Assembly (NCBI RefSeq): GCF_036785885.1
Contig: NC_092326.1
Span: 43,601,072 to 43,665,071, forward strand
Direction: 5' to 3'
DNA: 64,000 bases
Source: Coffea arabica
Lineage: Eukaryota > Streptophyta > Magnoliopsida > Gentianales > Rubiaceae
The notes under the pieces were generated by a model. The model saw only the letters and a list, made by a program, of their open reading frames with translations. It searched no databases and had not been told where the DNA came from. Both the position numbers and the translations under genes were made by a program. Below are positions 28,501 to 41,093 of the stretch, piece by piece. Position 1 is the first letter of the stretch, and each line of letters starts with the position of its first letter.

Positions 28501-31470
28501 ATATACAGTCTGATACATTTATGTCATTTCTACTAGGTTTGTCCTATTCATTTGCATTCCCGGCTGTCCGAATATCTTGATATTGCAGCTAAGCAACTGG
28601 TAAGTGGGTAATCATCTGCCTATCCTTGTCATCATTTTCGATTATTTCAATCTCTTCTCACTTGCAAGTTTTGATATGCAGAGCACCCCTAATCTGAAGG
28701 AAAATGTGTCAGTAGCCAACAATGCATGTTGGGCAATTGGAGAATTAGCCATCAAGGTAGATTGATGTCCTTTTAAAGCCTTAGAAACGGGTTTATGGCT
28801 TAAATTCTATGAGTTAGATTTTCGAAGGAAGGCAAATGCATTATTTGTTGCTTGAATTTGTAAATCTGTAGCCTTTAGTTGGGGGCCTTTTTTTCTCTCA
28901 AATTCTGGGATTGCGCCGTCTAAGTAATTCTAAAAGTTTGCTGCGCTTTAAGTCTACCCAATGTATTGCTGACGATAGCATTTAGTTACTAACACTGAAG
29001 GGGCTGATGGGTCTGTATTTATCTTTAGGATGGCATTTATTTGAATTTAAGGAATTAAGGTAAGAGCTATGCTCTTCTTGTTTAGAGTATTTCACGGTAA
29101 GAAAGGCAACAATATCTTTGGACGATCCAATGGTAGAGGAAATGTGAATTCACTGTGTGTATTATCTTCTTAGACTAAGTCTTATGGAGCTTTTGCTCTC
29201 TGTATATTTTGTTGAATAGGAAAATGCGATACACACACGTGTGTGTCTTTGGACAATCCAATGATAGGAGGAATTTCAATTGGGGAAATGTGAATTCACT
29301 ATATGCATTATCTTCTTAGTCAAGTCTCATGGTGCTTTGCTCTCGGTATATTTTGTTGAATGGGACATTTGACTCGCGCACACACGTGTGTGTGTAGGCA
29401 CACCATTTTTCTTAATTCAAGTTTGAAGTTTTTCTCAGTTATGCAACTTTTGGTGGTATCATTTAGGTGGTCATCTTGACTCTGCATTATGTGGAGAACT
29501 TTTATTCATTTTGGACTCTCTCGTTGCATGTTTTCTCTAAATGTACAAGTAAAATGGAAAATAAGGTACTGATTTAATTTGGTGGGCAGCTGTGTTTGTT
29601 ATATGTTGAAAATTGTGTTTCAGGTTCAAAAGGATATGGCCTCCATAGTGATGACAGTTATAACATGCCTAGTCCCAATACTTCAGCATGTAGAGGTGAT
29701 TATGTTTCCTGTGTTTGTTGCATAATGTTAATTCTGTGCCTTTTGATTCTATTTGTCTTGTCCTTTTCTTCTTTGGGTACTTCGGTTTTATAAAGCTGAT
29801 GCACATTTATTATGGAACATTTTGATTGAAACTTTTGATGCTTCAAAGGGCCTGAACAAATCACTCATCGAAAACAGTGCAATCACCCTTGGTCGTCTAG
29901 CTTGGGTCTGTCCGGAGCTTGTTTCACCACATATGGGGCATTTCATGCAGCATTGGTGCATTGCTTTGTCTGTGTAAGTTACTTGGCTTTACCACAAAGA
30001 TTGATGCTCTTCTGTATCAGTTTTTCAGAACATCAGACGTGTGAATATGATACATGTTTGCATAAAAGGCGAAACACTGAAAAAGGAACCAAATTATTAG
30101 CAAATAAAGCAGTAATTTATTTACTCTTTGATCTTAAGGTTGCTGGTTCCTTGGGAAGTTTTAATAGCTTCAGATACATTGTATATTCTTTATTATTTCA
30201 TTATGTAGAGATGAGTGTTTGATTTACATAAGATTAATCTGTCAGTAATGCATCGAAGTTTTAGCTCACTTGATTTTTTGCAAGAACTAGTTGACTTAAT
30301 AGAGTCAGAATTAACACGTAGAATTAGATCTTCATATGTTGAAGAGATAACCAGTTGCCTTTGTACAACCTTGTATCCTTTCCTTGAGATTGTTGTCTAC
30401 TATCCAAGTTGTTTATCAATCAAGGAATGTTACATAGTGATTCCAGTGTTCGCTATGCAAGCAAAATACCCTTTTAACTGCTAAAAACACTTGACAGGAT
30501 ACGAGATGACGTGGAGAAGGAGGATGCCTTCCATGGTTTATGCGCAATGGTATGCATTTCCTTTTTCTTTTCTTTTTCCCAGGGAGATAGTTGGAGATGA
30601 TATACATAATATTTAACTTGTTTTCCTTTGCTAACAGGTTAAGACAAATCCATCAGGGGCTTTAAGTTCACTTGTTTATATTTGCCAAGCCATTGCAAGT
30701 TGGCATGTAAGTTATATCTTGCTCGCTCAATTTCATCTATAAGTTATATTAGGAGCAAAAAAGTTTCTCTGTCTTACCTAAGTTCTATGTGCAGGAAATT
30801 AGGAGTGAGGACTTGCACAACGAAGTGTGCCAGGTTTTGCAGGGATATAAACAAGTAAGTCACTAATTGTAGTATTTAGTCCCTAAAAAAATTAAGTGAA
30901 AATGGAAAAAGAAATCTTTTCTTGATTTTCATTTATTTTACAGCTGACACGCAATAAACTTAGTAATGAGATCTGGATTGCAGAAACTCTGGCTGATTGA
31001 CTCTCTCTCTCTCTCTATCCCATTTTTTGGTGAACATGGTTTTGCATTATTTGTGCATGATTCTCTCTACATTATGGGATGATGACCTTATTGGAATTCA
31101 ATAAAGTGGTTTAAGTCATTCACTTGTCTTTCCCTTTTTCTGTGGTTGGCAGCTTATGCTTTGCCTTCTTGATCATCTATAGGAATTGCCTATCCTTCCC
31201 TCTCTTCTAGGCTGCTACTCCCCTTTTCACTTGTTTGAGAAAATATAGAACTATACAAAAAGGGGATTACATGTCTAAGCTTGAATTATCACGAGACTGG
31301 TCTTGTATATTCTTGCCTTTGAATTGTTGTTCAATTTGAAATTTCTGATATTTTCTGTTCTTAAATCTGCAATTTTTGTCCCCCAGATGCTCAACAATGG
31401 TGCATGGGAGCAATGCATGTCTAATTTAGAGCCCCACGTGAAGGAGAAGTTAGCAAAGTATGGAGTATAA
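16600..31470 (+). CDS. TRN1: Transportin-1 (importin beta-2, karyopherin), 29 exons, complete
   Basis: Nuclear import receptor that binds PY-NLS cargoes and Ran-GTP; in Arabidopsis TRN1 also affects miRNA loading of AGO1. Exons (all in frame): 16600-16791, 17443-17730, 17919-18008, 18157-18234, 18341-18421, 18854-18904, 19092-19177, 20268-20334, 20431-20487, 20574-20603, 20695-20754, 21231-21344, 22056-22169, 23473-23571, 24203-24328, 24410-24484, 24639-24710, 24842-24952, 26634-26717, 27452-27559, 28330-28431, 28537-28599, 28682-28756, 29624-29695, 29849-29973, 30498-30549, 30638-30706, 30795-30854, 31387-31470. Total 2685 nt, 894 residues (Arabidopsis about 891). HEAT repeats run throughout; [17 protein letters not shown] opens the protein, and the long acidic loop ([18 protein letters not shown] to SEDGEDDDDD) sits near residues 320-370. 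[11 protein letters not shown] and [14 protein letters not shown] are family-typical. The acceptor before exon 25 (AAAG, 29848) lacks a pyrimidine tract but gives a gap-free fit. Confidence 0.96.
21436..21828. mobile_element. Degraded Stowaway-like MITE in transportin intron 12
   Basis: Begins TA-CTCCCTTTGTCCTCTATTAG near 21434 and ends near TTGGGATGGAGGCAG at about 21828, a mutated version of Stowaway ends. The interior is AT-rich and no ORF is present. Low sequence quality of the right end keeps this tentative. Confidence 0.4.
24953..26633 (+). other. Long transportin intron 18
   Basis: A 1.68-kb intron, far longer than most in the gene. It contains several short ORFs on both strands (25.4-26.1 kb) with no recognisable domain. 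CCCCTTTGTGGG near 25350 and CCCTTGTGACAC (minus strand) near 26120 are loosely inverted, so it may hold an old insertion, but this is not proven. Confidence 0.35.
29112..29400 (+). repeat. Imperfect tandem duplication with CACACACGTGTGTG in transportin intron 23
   Basis: Two units of about 131-146 bp (about 29112-29243 and 29244-29395) share TCTTTGGAC, AAATGTGAATTCACT, TATTATCTTCTTAG and TATATTTTGTTGAAT. Each ends at an alternating purine-pyrimidine ACACACGTGTGTG palindrome (29231-29247 and 29381-29396). Confidence 0.8.
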
Positions 31471-32686
31471 TAATCTTCCGAAAAATCTAACAGGGTATAT
31501 CTTGTTTGTTTGGGCTCATCTCCATTGCATGATGATGCTTCAGGGTTGGACATCAACCTGCAGTTGCAATATTGTGAGTTCTGAGTATTATCTGATTGTG
31601 GAGGATTGTCATACATGCGTTTCTGTCTAAAGACCCGAGTCTGGGTCTTGTTTTCACGCATACTATTGAAGCATGAAGATATTTTATACTCTTCACAGCT
31701 TCTGAAGGATTTTCTTTGTCAAGCAATTTGCGATCGGAGGTAAAAGGGAGAAGCAGAGGTTGGAGAGGTAGGGTTGGTGTACAGGGATGTGCTTTTCAAG
31801 GTTTTAGATTCACTTGATCATTGTGAACAGAGCAGGGGATAAGTTATTTTTAGAAGTCAAAAACATTTTATTTTTCCTTGTTGGATTGAAGAGTGATGGT
31901 TGACTAAATGTTCTGGTCAATAGGGTCAGTGTGCCGAGTTCCACAAGATTTTGTTAGGAGCGGTATCATATTCATTTGTCATACTTGGAATTGTAGAACT
32001 GTAATATTTGTTCATTTTGAAGCTGAAGCTTATGCTGTTGCTGCTTCCTGGATTAGGAGAGTGGAAAAATAAGCATTGATGTCTCTCTCTGGATTCCAAA
32101 GTTTCGAGTTGGATGCTTTTGGTGGTCAAATTGAATGTATTCCTCCTGTTAGCAGTCTGTTGTATCCAAAAAAAATAAAAAAGGTAGAATTCTCGAGTTA
32201 TATGTTTCAGGGAAGGAGAGTATTTTAATGCTTGGAAGATGCGGCGACGCACAATCAACTTAAAATTGACCTGTTGATTTAGTTTCACAAAAAGGTTTTA
32301 CTACTAAGATTGCGTAATACATTTGTTGCCAAAAGGTTTCAGAATTTGTGCCTTCCCCAAGGCAAAAGGAACCCATTGCTAATTGGATTGGAGATAAAGG
32401 AACCCATTGATGTCTTAAAGACCATACATGGGATCAAAATGAAGGAAAATGGTCATCAAATCCTTTCTCAAAGCATAAATTGTACACGGAATCGTTTCAG
32501 CCATAAAACAATCTTCTGGTTTATGTATGCCTCTTATCACCTACCCATCACGGTGTAATTGCCATGCTTTTACAAAGAGCAAGCTTCGCAGCCAATCTGA
32601 TTTTTTATGCCCGTGAGACCCTGAGACGTTCTGTTAAATTATAACAGGATGCCGGCGACTCTCTCTTCTTACCAGAGAGACCTGAA
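31471..32686. other. Convergent 3' UTRs of TRN1 (+) and SECE2 (-)
   Basis: Non-coding 1.2 kb between two stop codons facing each other. Short ORFs here (31275-31661 and 31926-32288 on the minus strand) have no domain and are not supported. Confidence 0.5.
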
Positions 32687-35641
32687 TCAAGCACGCCTCC
32701 TTGACAGCAAAGCAAGTATATAATAGAGAGCAGAATCTACGGAGGACAACGCAATTATGAGCAGCCCAACAAGAAGAAGAGTGAGAGTCGCAGTCTTTAG
32801 CTGCAGAAAAAGAGAGAATTCAATCATCTAATCATTTCACTATTGTACTTGAAAAAGTGCAGTAGCCATCGCTTGAATAGCAAGATTGCTCTTTCATTTG
32901 ATGTTAGGACTTCGTCAGATCCAAGGTACCGCAATTTCTGAGGGTTGTAAGACTTGCATATGCAGCCAACTCCCAAAGATCAATATTTTGTAATCAATAA
33001 ATTTTCGACCAAAAAAAAAGATTAACTACAATAATTCCTCTAAAGTATAGAGAGTTTTTCACTTTGCCCCCTAAGATTAATTTTTTTTTTCCTCATTTCA
33101 CCCCCAAAACCCTTAGTCTAACTCTAAAATTTTATAATGGTGATTATGTCTAAAAGACATTCAAACCCCTGAAGGTTAGCTATCATATTTAGCCCCTGGT
33201 ATAGTTTGTTTTGCACTATATCCCCAAACGTCATTTTTTTCTCAATCCTAAGACTGTTAGTCAACTATATTCTTCTATAATGGCCAAGACAAACAAATAA
33301 TGTGTAAAAAACATTGATACCATTGTAATAATTAAAAAACCAATATAGCCATATAACTGGGTCTAGTTAAATTTATCCCAAAATTACACGTTCAAGATAG
33401 AGGGAGATGTCCCACTCATTTCATGTGAGAAGGCAAAAAGTAAATGACACTGGTCTAAAATATTACTAAAGTCTAAAAACGACTAGAGACATAGTCTTTG
33501 TTTCAGGATTTTAAATCATCAGTGATGTGCATATGGGTGCTCTTTTTTTCCCCTAAAAAACTCCTAGGGTTGTTTCTTAAAATGCTATGCTGAGAGGTAT
33601 GCTTTTCTCAAATTTCAACGGCTTAAAACAGGGGCATTTTAAACGTATTGATGAACTACTATAACCTAGGGGGAACTTTTGTAGTTAACCACAGGAAAAG
33701 TACAATCACCTAGAGTATAAAAGATTGTTGACAATAATTGGTTTAGGACTCTCTAGCAAAACCACCTTTCAAATTGGCTGTAGACAAAATTTTCCCATTT
33801 TGGCTAATAATATTGTTGTTTTGCAAAAAAAAAAAAAAAAAAAAGAACAAAGAAATAATGATAAAAATGTTTAAAAAGGATATCTTGAGAAAACAGAATT
33901 TAGGAAAGCTCATTAGTATACTTAGGAAAGCCCATATGGCACCACCAAGACACCCAACTTTCATGATTGATAGTGGCTACAATTTACTAATATGGATCAT
34001 TGATGATTGGGTATAATTATGAAGAAGGTGGAGGAAAAGTCTCCTACATCCAGCTCCACATAAAAATTTTTAAGGCTGAAAAAGTTTCTAGGGCTGAAAA
34101 ATCAGAGAAGTTTCTGGATTCATCAATGCTTAAATGAGAGTTATTACAAATAAACTACGTGCATGAATTGAACAGAGTGAAACTATGAAAACATGGAAGT
34201 CTAGAGACGTTCATAAAACAGAATTTCATACCAAGCAAACATAGGTCTAGAATATAACATTATAAACATATCTAATTGCTGCAAAAACTCAGAAGTTCTC
34301 TTCAACTTTGTGTATTGGACAATTTAAAAATCTGAGGATCTAGGGCATTCTCGTGACGTGATATTTGCAACAGAGCAACTTCCAACTATAAGATGGATAA
34401 GTACAAGTCACGGTGATGAAATTGAGTTGAGGACATTGCTTCAGACTACGCCCTTTCTTCTCCCCATTGCCATCCTAAGGTTCTTATGGTTAGATTTAAA
34501 GGGGCACCTAATTCAAGAATTTACAAATCCAGTTTTTCGTTCACATCAGGCAGGCACGATGATTATATATTTCCAAACAAGAAAGGAAAGTGAGTGAACA
34601 TATCAAGGATCATCTTCACTGATGCAGCAGGCAAGAAAATGTTTTTTCTTATTGTAGTATCAGGAATATGGAGAACTTGTTAAATTTTAGTTCATAATTC
34701 TTTAGTGATTTTATGATTAAATAGATTAAGCAAAAGTCTAGTCCACAAAGTGGCATACAAAAAAGGTCAATAACCATTGTTATCCTTATCAATCAGGGCA
34801 GCCAGTCAGCTTAAGTCATTACTGAAGGTAAGGCATTGATTTAGACTTACCGTGCTCTGAAAGCTTGGCCATTCTATGTACTTTAACTGACTTGGCTGCT
34901 CAACAAGAAATCTACTTAGAGACTTCAGAGCCCTGGAGAAAAAAAATAAAAATTTCAGCACCAGAGCAATGAATTTCCCATTAATGTAACTGTTGGAAAA
35001 TTCAAGAATAGAATCCAATCGCAATAGGAAAAGGCTTGGACTAAATTCCCATGGACATAAAAGAAGACAATTTTCTTTTTCTTGGTGAGAAAAGATTTAC
35101 ATTTTGGGAATACGATTTGTAACTGCATTACCAGAAAGATTTCTTTAACACATTTGACCAGAAGGGCTCCTGATCAAAATCATCATCAATGCTTGGCAGC
35201 TGATGATTTCTACCTACTACAGATAAAGCATATTTATTCCGCACGAAACACGGAGTCCTTCCATTGCCCATCTACAAATAACGTAATAAATAATTTCAGC
35301 TAACTTGTATCATTCACCCAAAAAGATAGACGCCAATTATGGACGACTAGAATTGTTGGAGATATACAACCAATATGAGGGCCAAGGATAGTTACCTTGC
35401 CGGATGGCACTGGCATGCTTTGATGATTTCTGAACCTGCTCCAACTGCGACAATGAATACGGGAAGGTAGCTGAGGACGAATTACACCAAGCGTTGGGCA
35501 AATGACGCCTCCAGTGAGAAGAAAAAACAACTCAAATCAGGCATATCAATATATATATATATATATACAAACCAAACGTACGTAAAATTAAGGGAGGGAG
35601 GAACCTTGATAGTTTGGCATCCATCTGGAACAGAGCGCCAT
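32687..35641 (-). CDS. SECE2: Plastid inner-envelope Sec2 translocase subunit SECE2-like, 5 exons
   Basis: SecE-type subunit of the second plastid Sec translocase (with SCY2/SECA2), which inserts proteins into the chloroplast inner envelope. Minus-strand exons 35641-35605, 35508-35396, 35271-35132, 34932-34851 and 32800-32687 join in frame into 486 nt, 161 residues. The N-terminus (MALCSRWMPNYQG, basic and Ser-rich) looks like a chloroplast transit peptide. An acidic stretch LPSIDDDFDQEPFW precedes the SecE core EQPSQLKYIEWPSFQST, then a single membrane span LTLLLVGLLIIALSSV and a short tail ending LLSRRRA. The first donor (GTTCCT) is weak, so exon 1 is the least certain part. Intron 4 is 2.05 kb and holds a TIR element. 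From memory, the Arabidopsis SECE2 gene lies beside DUF616 and V-ATPase B genes, matching this context. Confidence 0.88.
33020..33690. mobile_element. TIR element of unknown family in SECE2 intron 4
   Basis: The ends are inverted and similar over about 22 bases: GATTAACTACAATAATTCCT on the left and, reversed from the right end, GGTTAACTACAAAAGTTCCC. The 670-bp interior has no transposase ORF. No clear target duplication is seen, so the superfamily is open. Confidence 0.55.
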
Positions 35642-37640
35642 CTAATGCAAAAAAAACTAGACCCAATTCTGTCACAGAGTATCCACATCAAGAACAAAAA
35701 CTAGAAAAGGGAGAAAAAAAAAAGAAAGAAAGAAAAGAAACAGCTGTCGGGTGCAGATAAGAACATAGGAGAAAGGCTTAACAGTAGTTAAAAACCACGG
35801 ACGGGACGTAATCAGCAAGGAGACTCACACTGGGAAAATAAGAAGAGGAAGGCAATCAAAAGAAAACTAAGAGTGAATAAGCAGAGGTGGCTTCTTTTAG
35901 GATAGCATCTTGGCAGTGACATACAGTCGAACATTTGGTGGGTCAAAAACTCAAAACTATGCATGCAGAATAAAAGCGGTTTTGACACATTTACAGCATT
36001 TGGTCTACACATCACGGGTCTGTCATCAAGCTGTTTTGCATTTCTCCTCGACGAACACAGATTCTTTCTTTTCTTTTTTTTTTTCTTTTTTTTTTTTTGC
36101 TTTTATTTTTTTTGTTGAGGGTTTAAAAACAATCTATTACATCGCGGACGGTTCAATGCAGAAAACCTCCACCTACTATTATAGTAATTGCACTTTATCC
36201 TCTTAAAATATTTTAATAGGCACTTTGTATTAAAAAAAATTAATTTTATCTAAGTAATTGACGAAATGACCAACCTCTCCTCCTCCATTAAAAGTCGGAT
36301 AACCTTTTCATGTACATTTGGCATGCGTTCATAGCTGTTAGTGTAAAAAAAATCACTACATTATCAGTGTATAAAAAATTAATTCAGAAAAATTTAAGTG
36401 GTAATTAATGCTTTTGGTGGGAAAAATTTGCTACTTTAAATAGACTAATTTTCACTTCATAACAGCAGTCTAATTAAAAATATATAACAATAAAATATAA
36501 TTGAAACAAAAGAAGTAGAATAAAAAAAGAAAAATTAAAGAAGAAAAAGGGAACAAATGGAGTTCGAGAATCTTAACAGCCACACTCCATTACATATTTC
36601 AAGTTAGCCCAAGTCAGAAAAAATTGCTATCAATGAAAAGGCATTAAAAAAATCCTATTTATTATTCTAATTCAAAACTATTTATTATTCTAATCCTATT
36701 TTAAAAAAATTGCTGTTATTTTGCTAAATTCAAATGAAAATTTTTAGGCTATGCTCCTTTTTGATTATTGTGAAGATTTCAATTGAAATTTTATCTATTA
36801 TATGAAGTTATGGTATCATGATGAGTTGATGAAGATGATGAGATTTTAAAGTCGTAACAGTATCCCTCGATTTCTTTTCGTATTTTGTCCCTTTTATGTT
36901 TCCCCCAACCATTTTAATTGTTATTTAAAGTGATCCTGCATTTTTTTTGATGTATTTTTTAGTATTAGATTTTTGTTATGAAGTGAAAATTAGTGTATTC
37001 AAAGTGACATAAAAATTTTCACCAAAAGGAGACATTAGTCTATTAACCAAGCCCCTAGAGTTTTCTCCAAAAAAATATAGATTAAAAAGTCTATTTAGAT
37101 AGGAGATTATTCAAAATATTATTTAAAATAATTACCGTAGGTGTTGATATAGTATGAAGAGGTAACAATATGTTGACTGAAAAGCATATATATTTGTAAT
37201 ACAAACAATTAATTATTTGCACGTAACGTATGTCCAAACGCATCCATATTAGTATGCTGTGATTAGGCACGTCTTAGCGTTGAAAGATGAACCAACTTAT
37301 GCGATACTCAAATTGAATTCAACTTGGTAAAAGTTCGTCCAAATTTGATTCGCCAACTAGTCAAACCAAGGTTGAACATACTGGTGGACGTATTAGGAAA
37401 TTTCATGCTTGATGTTTAAGATGATGAAATGTATCAGTACCAACTAGTATCTTGTGATTGGGGACACGTATTTAGGAAATGGTCATTAGGAAACTTCATG
37501 CTTGATGCGTAAGATGATGAAATGTAAGTGGAACATCAAAGGCAACATTTATGGCTTGGGATGGAAGAATTTATACACATGATGATTGGCAGTAAGCAAG
37601 TGCCAGCAGGCGGCAGCGAGGGATGATTTTCTTTCTGTTT
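35642..37640. other. Intergenic region upstream of SECE2 with an inverted-repeat element and a duplication
   Basis: Includes a TA repeat just inside the gene's first intron (35549-35567) and A/T runs near 36070-36110. A stretch around 36405-36475 recurs reversed at about 36962-37045 (shared ACTAATTTTCACTTCATAAC), suggesting the arms of a decayed TIR element. A roughly 40-bp segment, TTCATGCTTGATG...AAGATGATGAAATGTA, is repeated at 37393-37432 and 37487-37526. No gene recognised. Confidence 0.5.
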
Positions 37641-39349
37641 TTAGTCGTAACTGGAAACGCATATACAACGCAATTGGTGGACGCATTGGTTCCTAGTTGC
37701 AGCAGCCATTTCTACCCTCTCCCACATCTCTTTTCTTGTCATCTCTCTGTGTTGAGCCGCAGATTCTTCAAGTGCAAGCCGCGAGAGGCACCTGATGTAC
37801 AAACTTGGTTCCAATCCTTGCAGCATCTCCTTGACGTTCTGCGTCAACTGCTTCACGCTGTTGCTCCAGTGATATTTCAGATTCTTTTCCATGCCTCGAA
37901 CCACCACCGGAAGCACATCTTCCATTGCCTGCGACGCCATCTTCACAAACTGCTCGTTGTTCCACACGTACAGCCCCCGCTCCGCAACCTGTTTCCAAAC
38001 CATTCAGTTTCAAGTTTGGTGCAGATGAGTACGATCAAAGAGGAGTAGAAACTTAAACAATGGATTTGAGAAAAAGAAAGAATTTATTTTTGACCCGTGA
38101 AAGAGAGCAAGGGAGGTATGTCCTTAGGACGTTCCCAAGGAATTTCCATCCGGATAATCTGTTTACTAAATTAGAAGGAAATGCTGCTATTGACTTGGAT
38201 CAGGCAGGGCCTCGCAAGATCAGATGTTTCCTCTGGTGTTGGAGACGAACAAATACAAATAGGAAATCTGACAACAAAGTACTTTACCTGTGAGTTCCAA
38301 CTGTTCAAACACTTGGTAATTTGGGTACACAAGGGCAGTGCAATAGTCCGGTAGTGTTCAGGATCTATGTTTTCCACCACATCCTCTAACTCCCCGATGA
38401 GCAGAACTTCCTTCTGACAGTTTGTCACCGGCCAATATCTTAGCATTCCTCTAACGACAGTCCCACCAAGAGCTGCGTCCTTGTGCACGAACTGAGAGAC
38501 GCAATAAGCCAACTGTCTGTGGTAAGCCTGCATCCCTTTTGGCTTGTGCAGGGGAATTAGGACTCTCGTCAAGAAAAGCTTGTGTTCTTGCTTGAGCGGA
38601 ACTGTGAAACCGTTGATGATGCTTCCCCATATCTCCAGAAGGTCTCCGATTCCGCAGTGGTGCTGATCCGCCTCGAAGATGTAGTGCAAGAAAACATCAT
38701 TCATTGCTTTCCGCATGAATGATCTGTAGAATGTGAATTTGGAGTATATCTGATGGCACACGTTCTTGAGGCTTTCGCGTTCCTTTGGATCTTCAGACCG
38801 GAACAGGGAAAGCAGATTGACAAGGAAAGAATGATCTATGTATTCACGAAGCTCTTTGGGGTCAGTCTTCAAGAGCAGACGGTGGAAGATGTCGAAAACA
38901 ATCTGCAGATGTGACCAGGCAGCCGAAGGGGTGGCAACAAGCTCGTCATCATCCGGCAGGATACAGATGAGAGAAGTCTTACTGGGGGGGAGCGGGCGGA
39001 AAAGATTGGCCGACAACATCGAGAAAACAGACGACAGAACCTCACGATTGAATGCGGTTTTCGAGCATTTTATAATGGAAAGCAGCTGTATGAGCTTAAG
39101 CCTCTTGAGATCTTGCTGTGAAGGAGATTCCTGAGGATTATTGAAGGTATAAAAGACGGAACAATGTGGGATCAAAGAGAAGATTTCCTCATTTTCAGAA
39201 TCCTGGCATTCTTTCCTGGGAGAACCGTTACTGCTCCTGGCAAGCTTACTTGCACCATTTCTGGGAGAATCAAGATCAAAAAGTTTCTGCAAGGTCATAG
39301 ACTTCTTCTCCCTCGGACAAGCTTTCAGGCTGTCCCTCCTCAGACCCAT
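37641..39349 (-). CDS. PP2A regulatory subunit B' (B56 family), 2 exons
   Basis: Regulatory B' subunit that targets and gives substrate choice to the PP2A core enzyme (A scaffold plus C catalytic). Exons 39349-38288 and 37988-37641 join at a GT-AG intron in phase 0 to give 469 residues, within the usual plant range of about 470-550. The B56 HEAT-like solenoid spans about residue 75 to the end, with family stretches SAAWSHLQIVFDIFHRLLL, REYIDHSFLVNLLSLFRSED, CHQIYSKFTFYRSFMRKAM and VLIPLHKPKGMQAYHRQLAYC. The N-terminus (about 70 residues, basic and Ser-rich) is unlike the common MIKQI/MWKQI starts, so either the isoform is divergent or an upstream exon is missing. Exon 1 is unusually large for this AT-rich region. 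No further domains were seen. Confidence 0.93.
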
Positions 39350-40819
39350 ATTCTTCCCTCCTTCCGACCTTCAGGCTACACTGGATCCATCCGTAATTGT
39401 CCAGAAAAGTACAAAACGCCCTCAAGGCTCCTACCGTCCTACGAGGTGCCAAAACTAGAAAGATACTGACAGAGGGAACAGCAATGTCTGATGTATTCTA
39501 TTTGTCTTAGCTCGCTTGTCGATTCACCCAAGTGATGAAACGATACTCGGCCAGATAACAAACGGTACTTCGTAGGTAGGAGGACGTATTGGAATATCCG
39601 CAAAGAAAATCAAGCATTTCGCAGCTAATCTTCGAACTAAGACAGCTAATATGAGCTGCAGGGCTTCTTTGTTTTCTTGTTTCCTGTCCGGTGAACGCCA
39701 CTTGGCTATCTGTATGCGAAAGAAAGTACTCTCGTAGCTAAATCCAATGATTGGAATATTCGTAGTGTAATATTAACTGTCAAACAGACAAAAATTAGGA
39801 CCTGAGAACCAATTTAGTGCAAACTGCATGTGGATTGATTTCACCCTTAATCTTAAATTTTTTAGTATGGCAAACAAATCAAATTGACCACCTGCAATCT
39901 ACTCATTAGTAGGTATCATTGGACTCTTTCAGCTGGTTCAAAGGCTCGGCCGAAACCAAGTCATCACTGGAACAGGATTTTCCGTTCTGATGATACCGGG
40001 ATAAAATGATTTCGAAATAATGGATCACCGAATACTTGACCGAGTCGTCTCCGAAACGGATAGAAACGGTCAAGTCGTCCCGACTCAACTCGAATATTTA
40101 TTATTTCTGCTAATTTTATTTATATTTATATATCATTTTTTTTACACTTTTTTGAATATTAAATGTTTCAAAAGTTTGGGTCTCGTCGAGACAACGACCA
40201 ATAAGTCGAGATCGATGTAAAACGGTGAAGACCACGACTGCGACTTTGAATCATGCTTTCAACTAGAAACACATATCTAATGGCGCGCCATTAACTTACA
40301 ACTGAAGATATGAAGCAGGTTTCATCACAATATCAGATAACAATCAAGGCTTCAGGATGAAGAGTATATATAAGCATATAATCGTGCACCAAGTCTGCCA
40401 CTAAAGTCATATTTGATTATTTAAAGAACTTCTCAAATAATGTAAGGCTTTGTTCCATGATATTAGCCAACTGAGAACCATCCCACAAATGCAGTAATTA
40501 GCATCGCAATAATGGAAACGGAGTCCATTATTTTATGCATAAAAATTTATCATGTGGTACACAGGACGAAAATTTGGAAACCAATTGCTTTTGCTTGCTA
40601 CACATTGGGCAAGGCTGTACCAAAAGCCCAACCAGAAGAACCAGAAGACCGAGAACCATGACTTTCAGAAAAGATAGAGCTAAATCTCAAAAAATAAATT
40701 GGGTTGGAGGGATGCACATCAAAATAGATCCGGAGCAGTGACTAGGGGTATCTTATAAAGGAGAAGATGCTGCAGAATACTTTATTCTCAACTTATTGAA
40801 AAATAGAGTATAAACAATG
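39350..40819. other. Intergenic DNA upstream of the PP2A B' gene
   Basis: Promoter side of the minus-strand phosphatase gene and the space before the copia remnant. Apart from short unsupported ORFs there is no recognisable gene or element. Confidence 0.45.
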
Positions 40820-41093
40820 ATATCAAGAGTCAAGGTGTCTGTACTGAGGGCCGGAACATAAGTTTAAATTCTTCATGCATCAGAACAAACTAACACAATT
40901 TCAACTAACGGTCTTCTAAAAAATCTTAACAGAATTACTTGATAACATAATCATCTATTTAGCAAATATAAACTAAAATATTTACCAACAAACTAACATT
41001 ATTATCTTTAGTATCAAAAATTATTGAGCTACTAATTAAATTATTCTAGTATAAAAAATAATCTAAAAAATCTATAGAAAAAATTGACATACC

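Noticed and set aside
31275-32288. Minus-strand frames of 128 and 120 residues
   Set aside because: The first overlaps the last transportin exon antisense; both lack domains and lie in 3' UTR-like DNA.
35812-36015. Small secreted-peptide-like frame with a hydrophobic stretch
   Set aside because: Considered as a CLE/IDA-type precursor, but no peptide motif follows and it lies just upstream of the SECE2 start as leader or promoter DNA.
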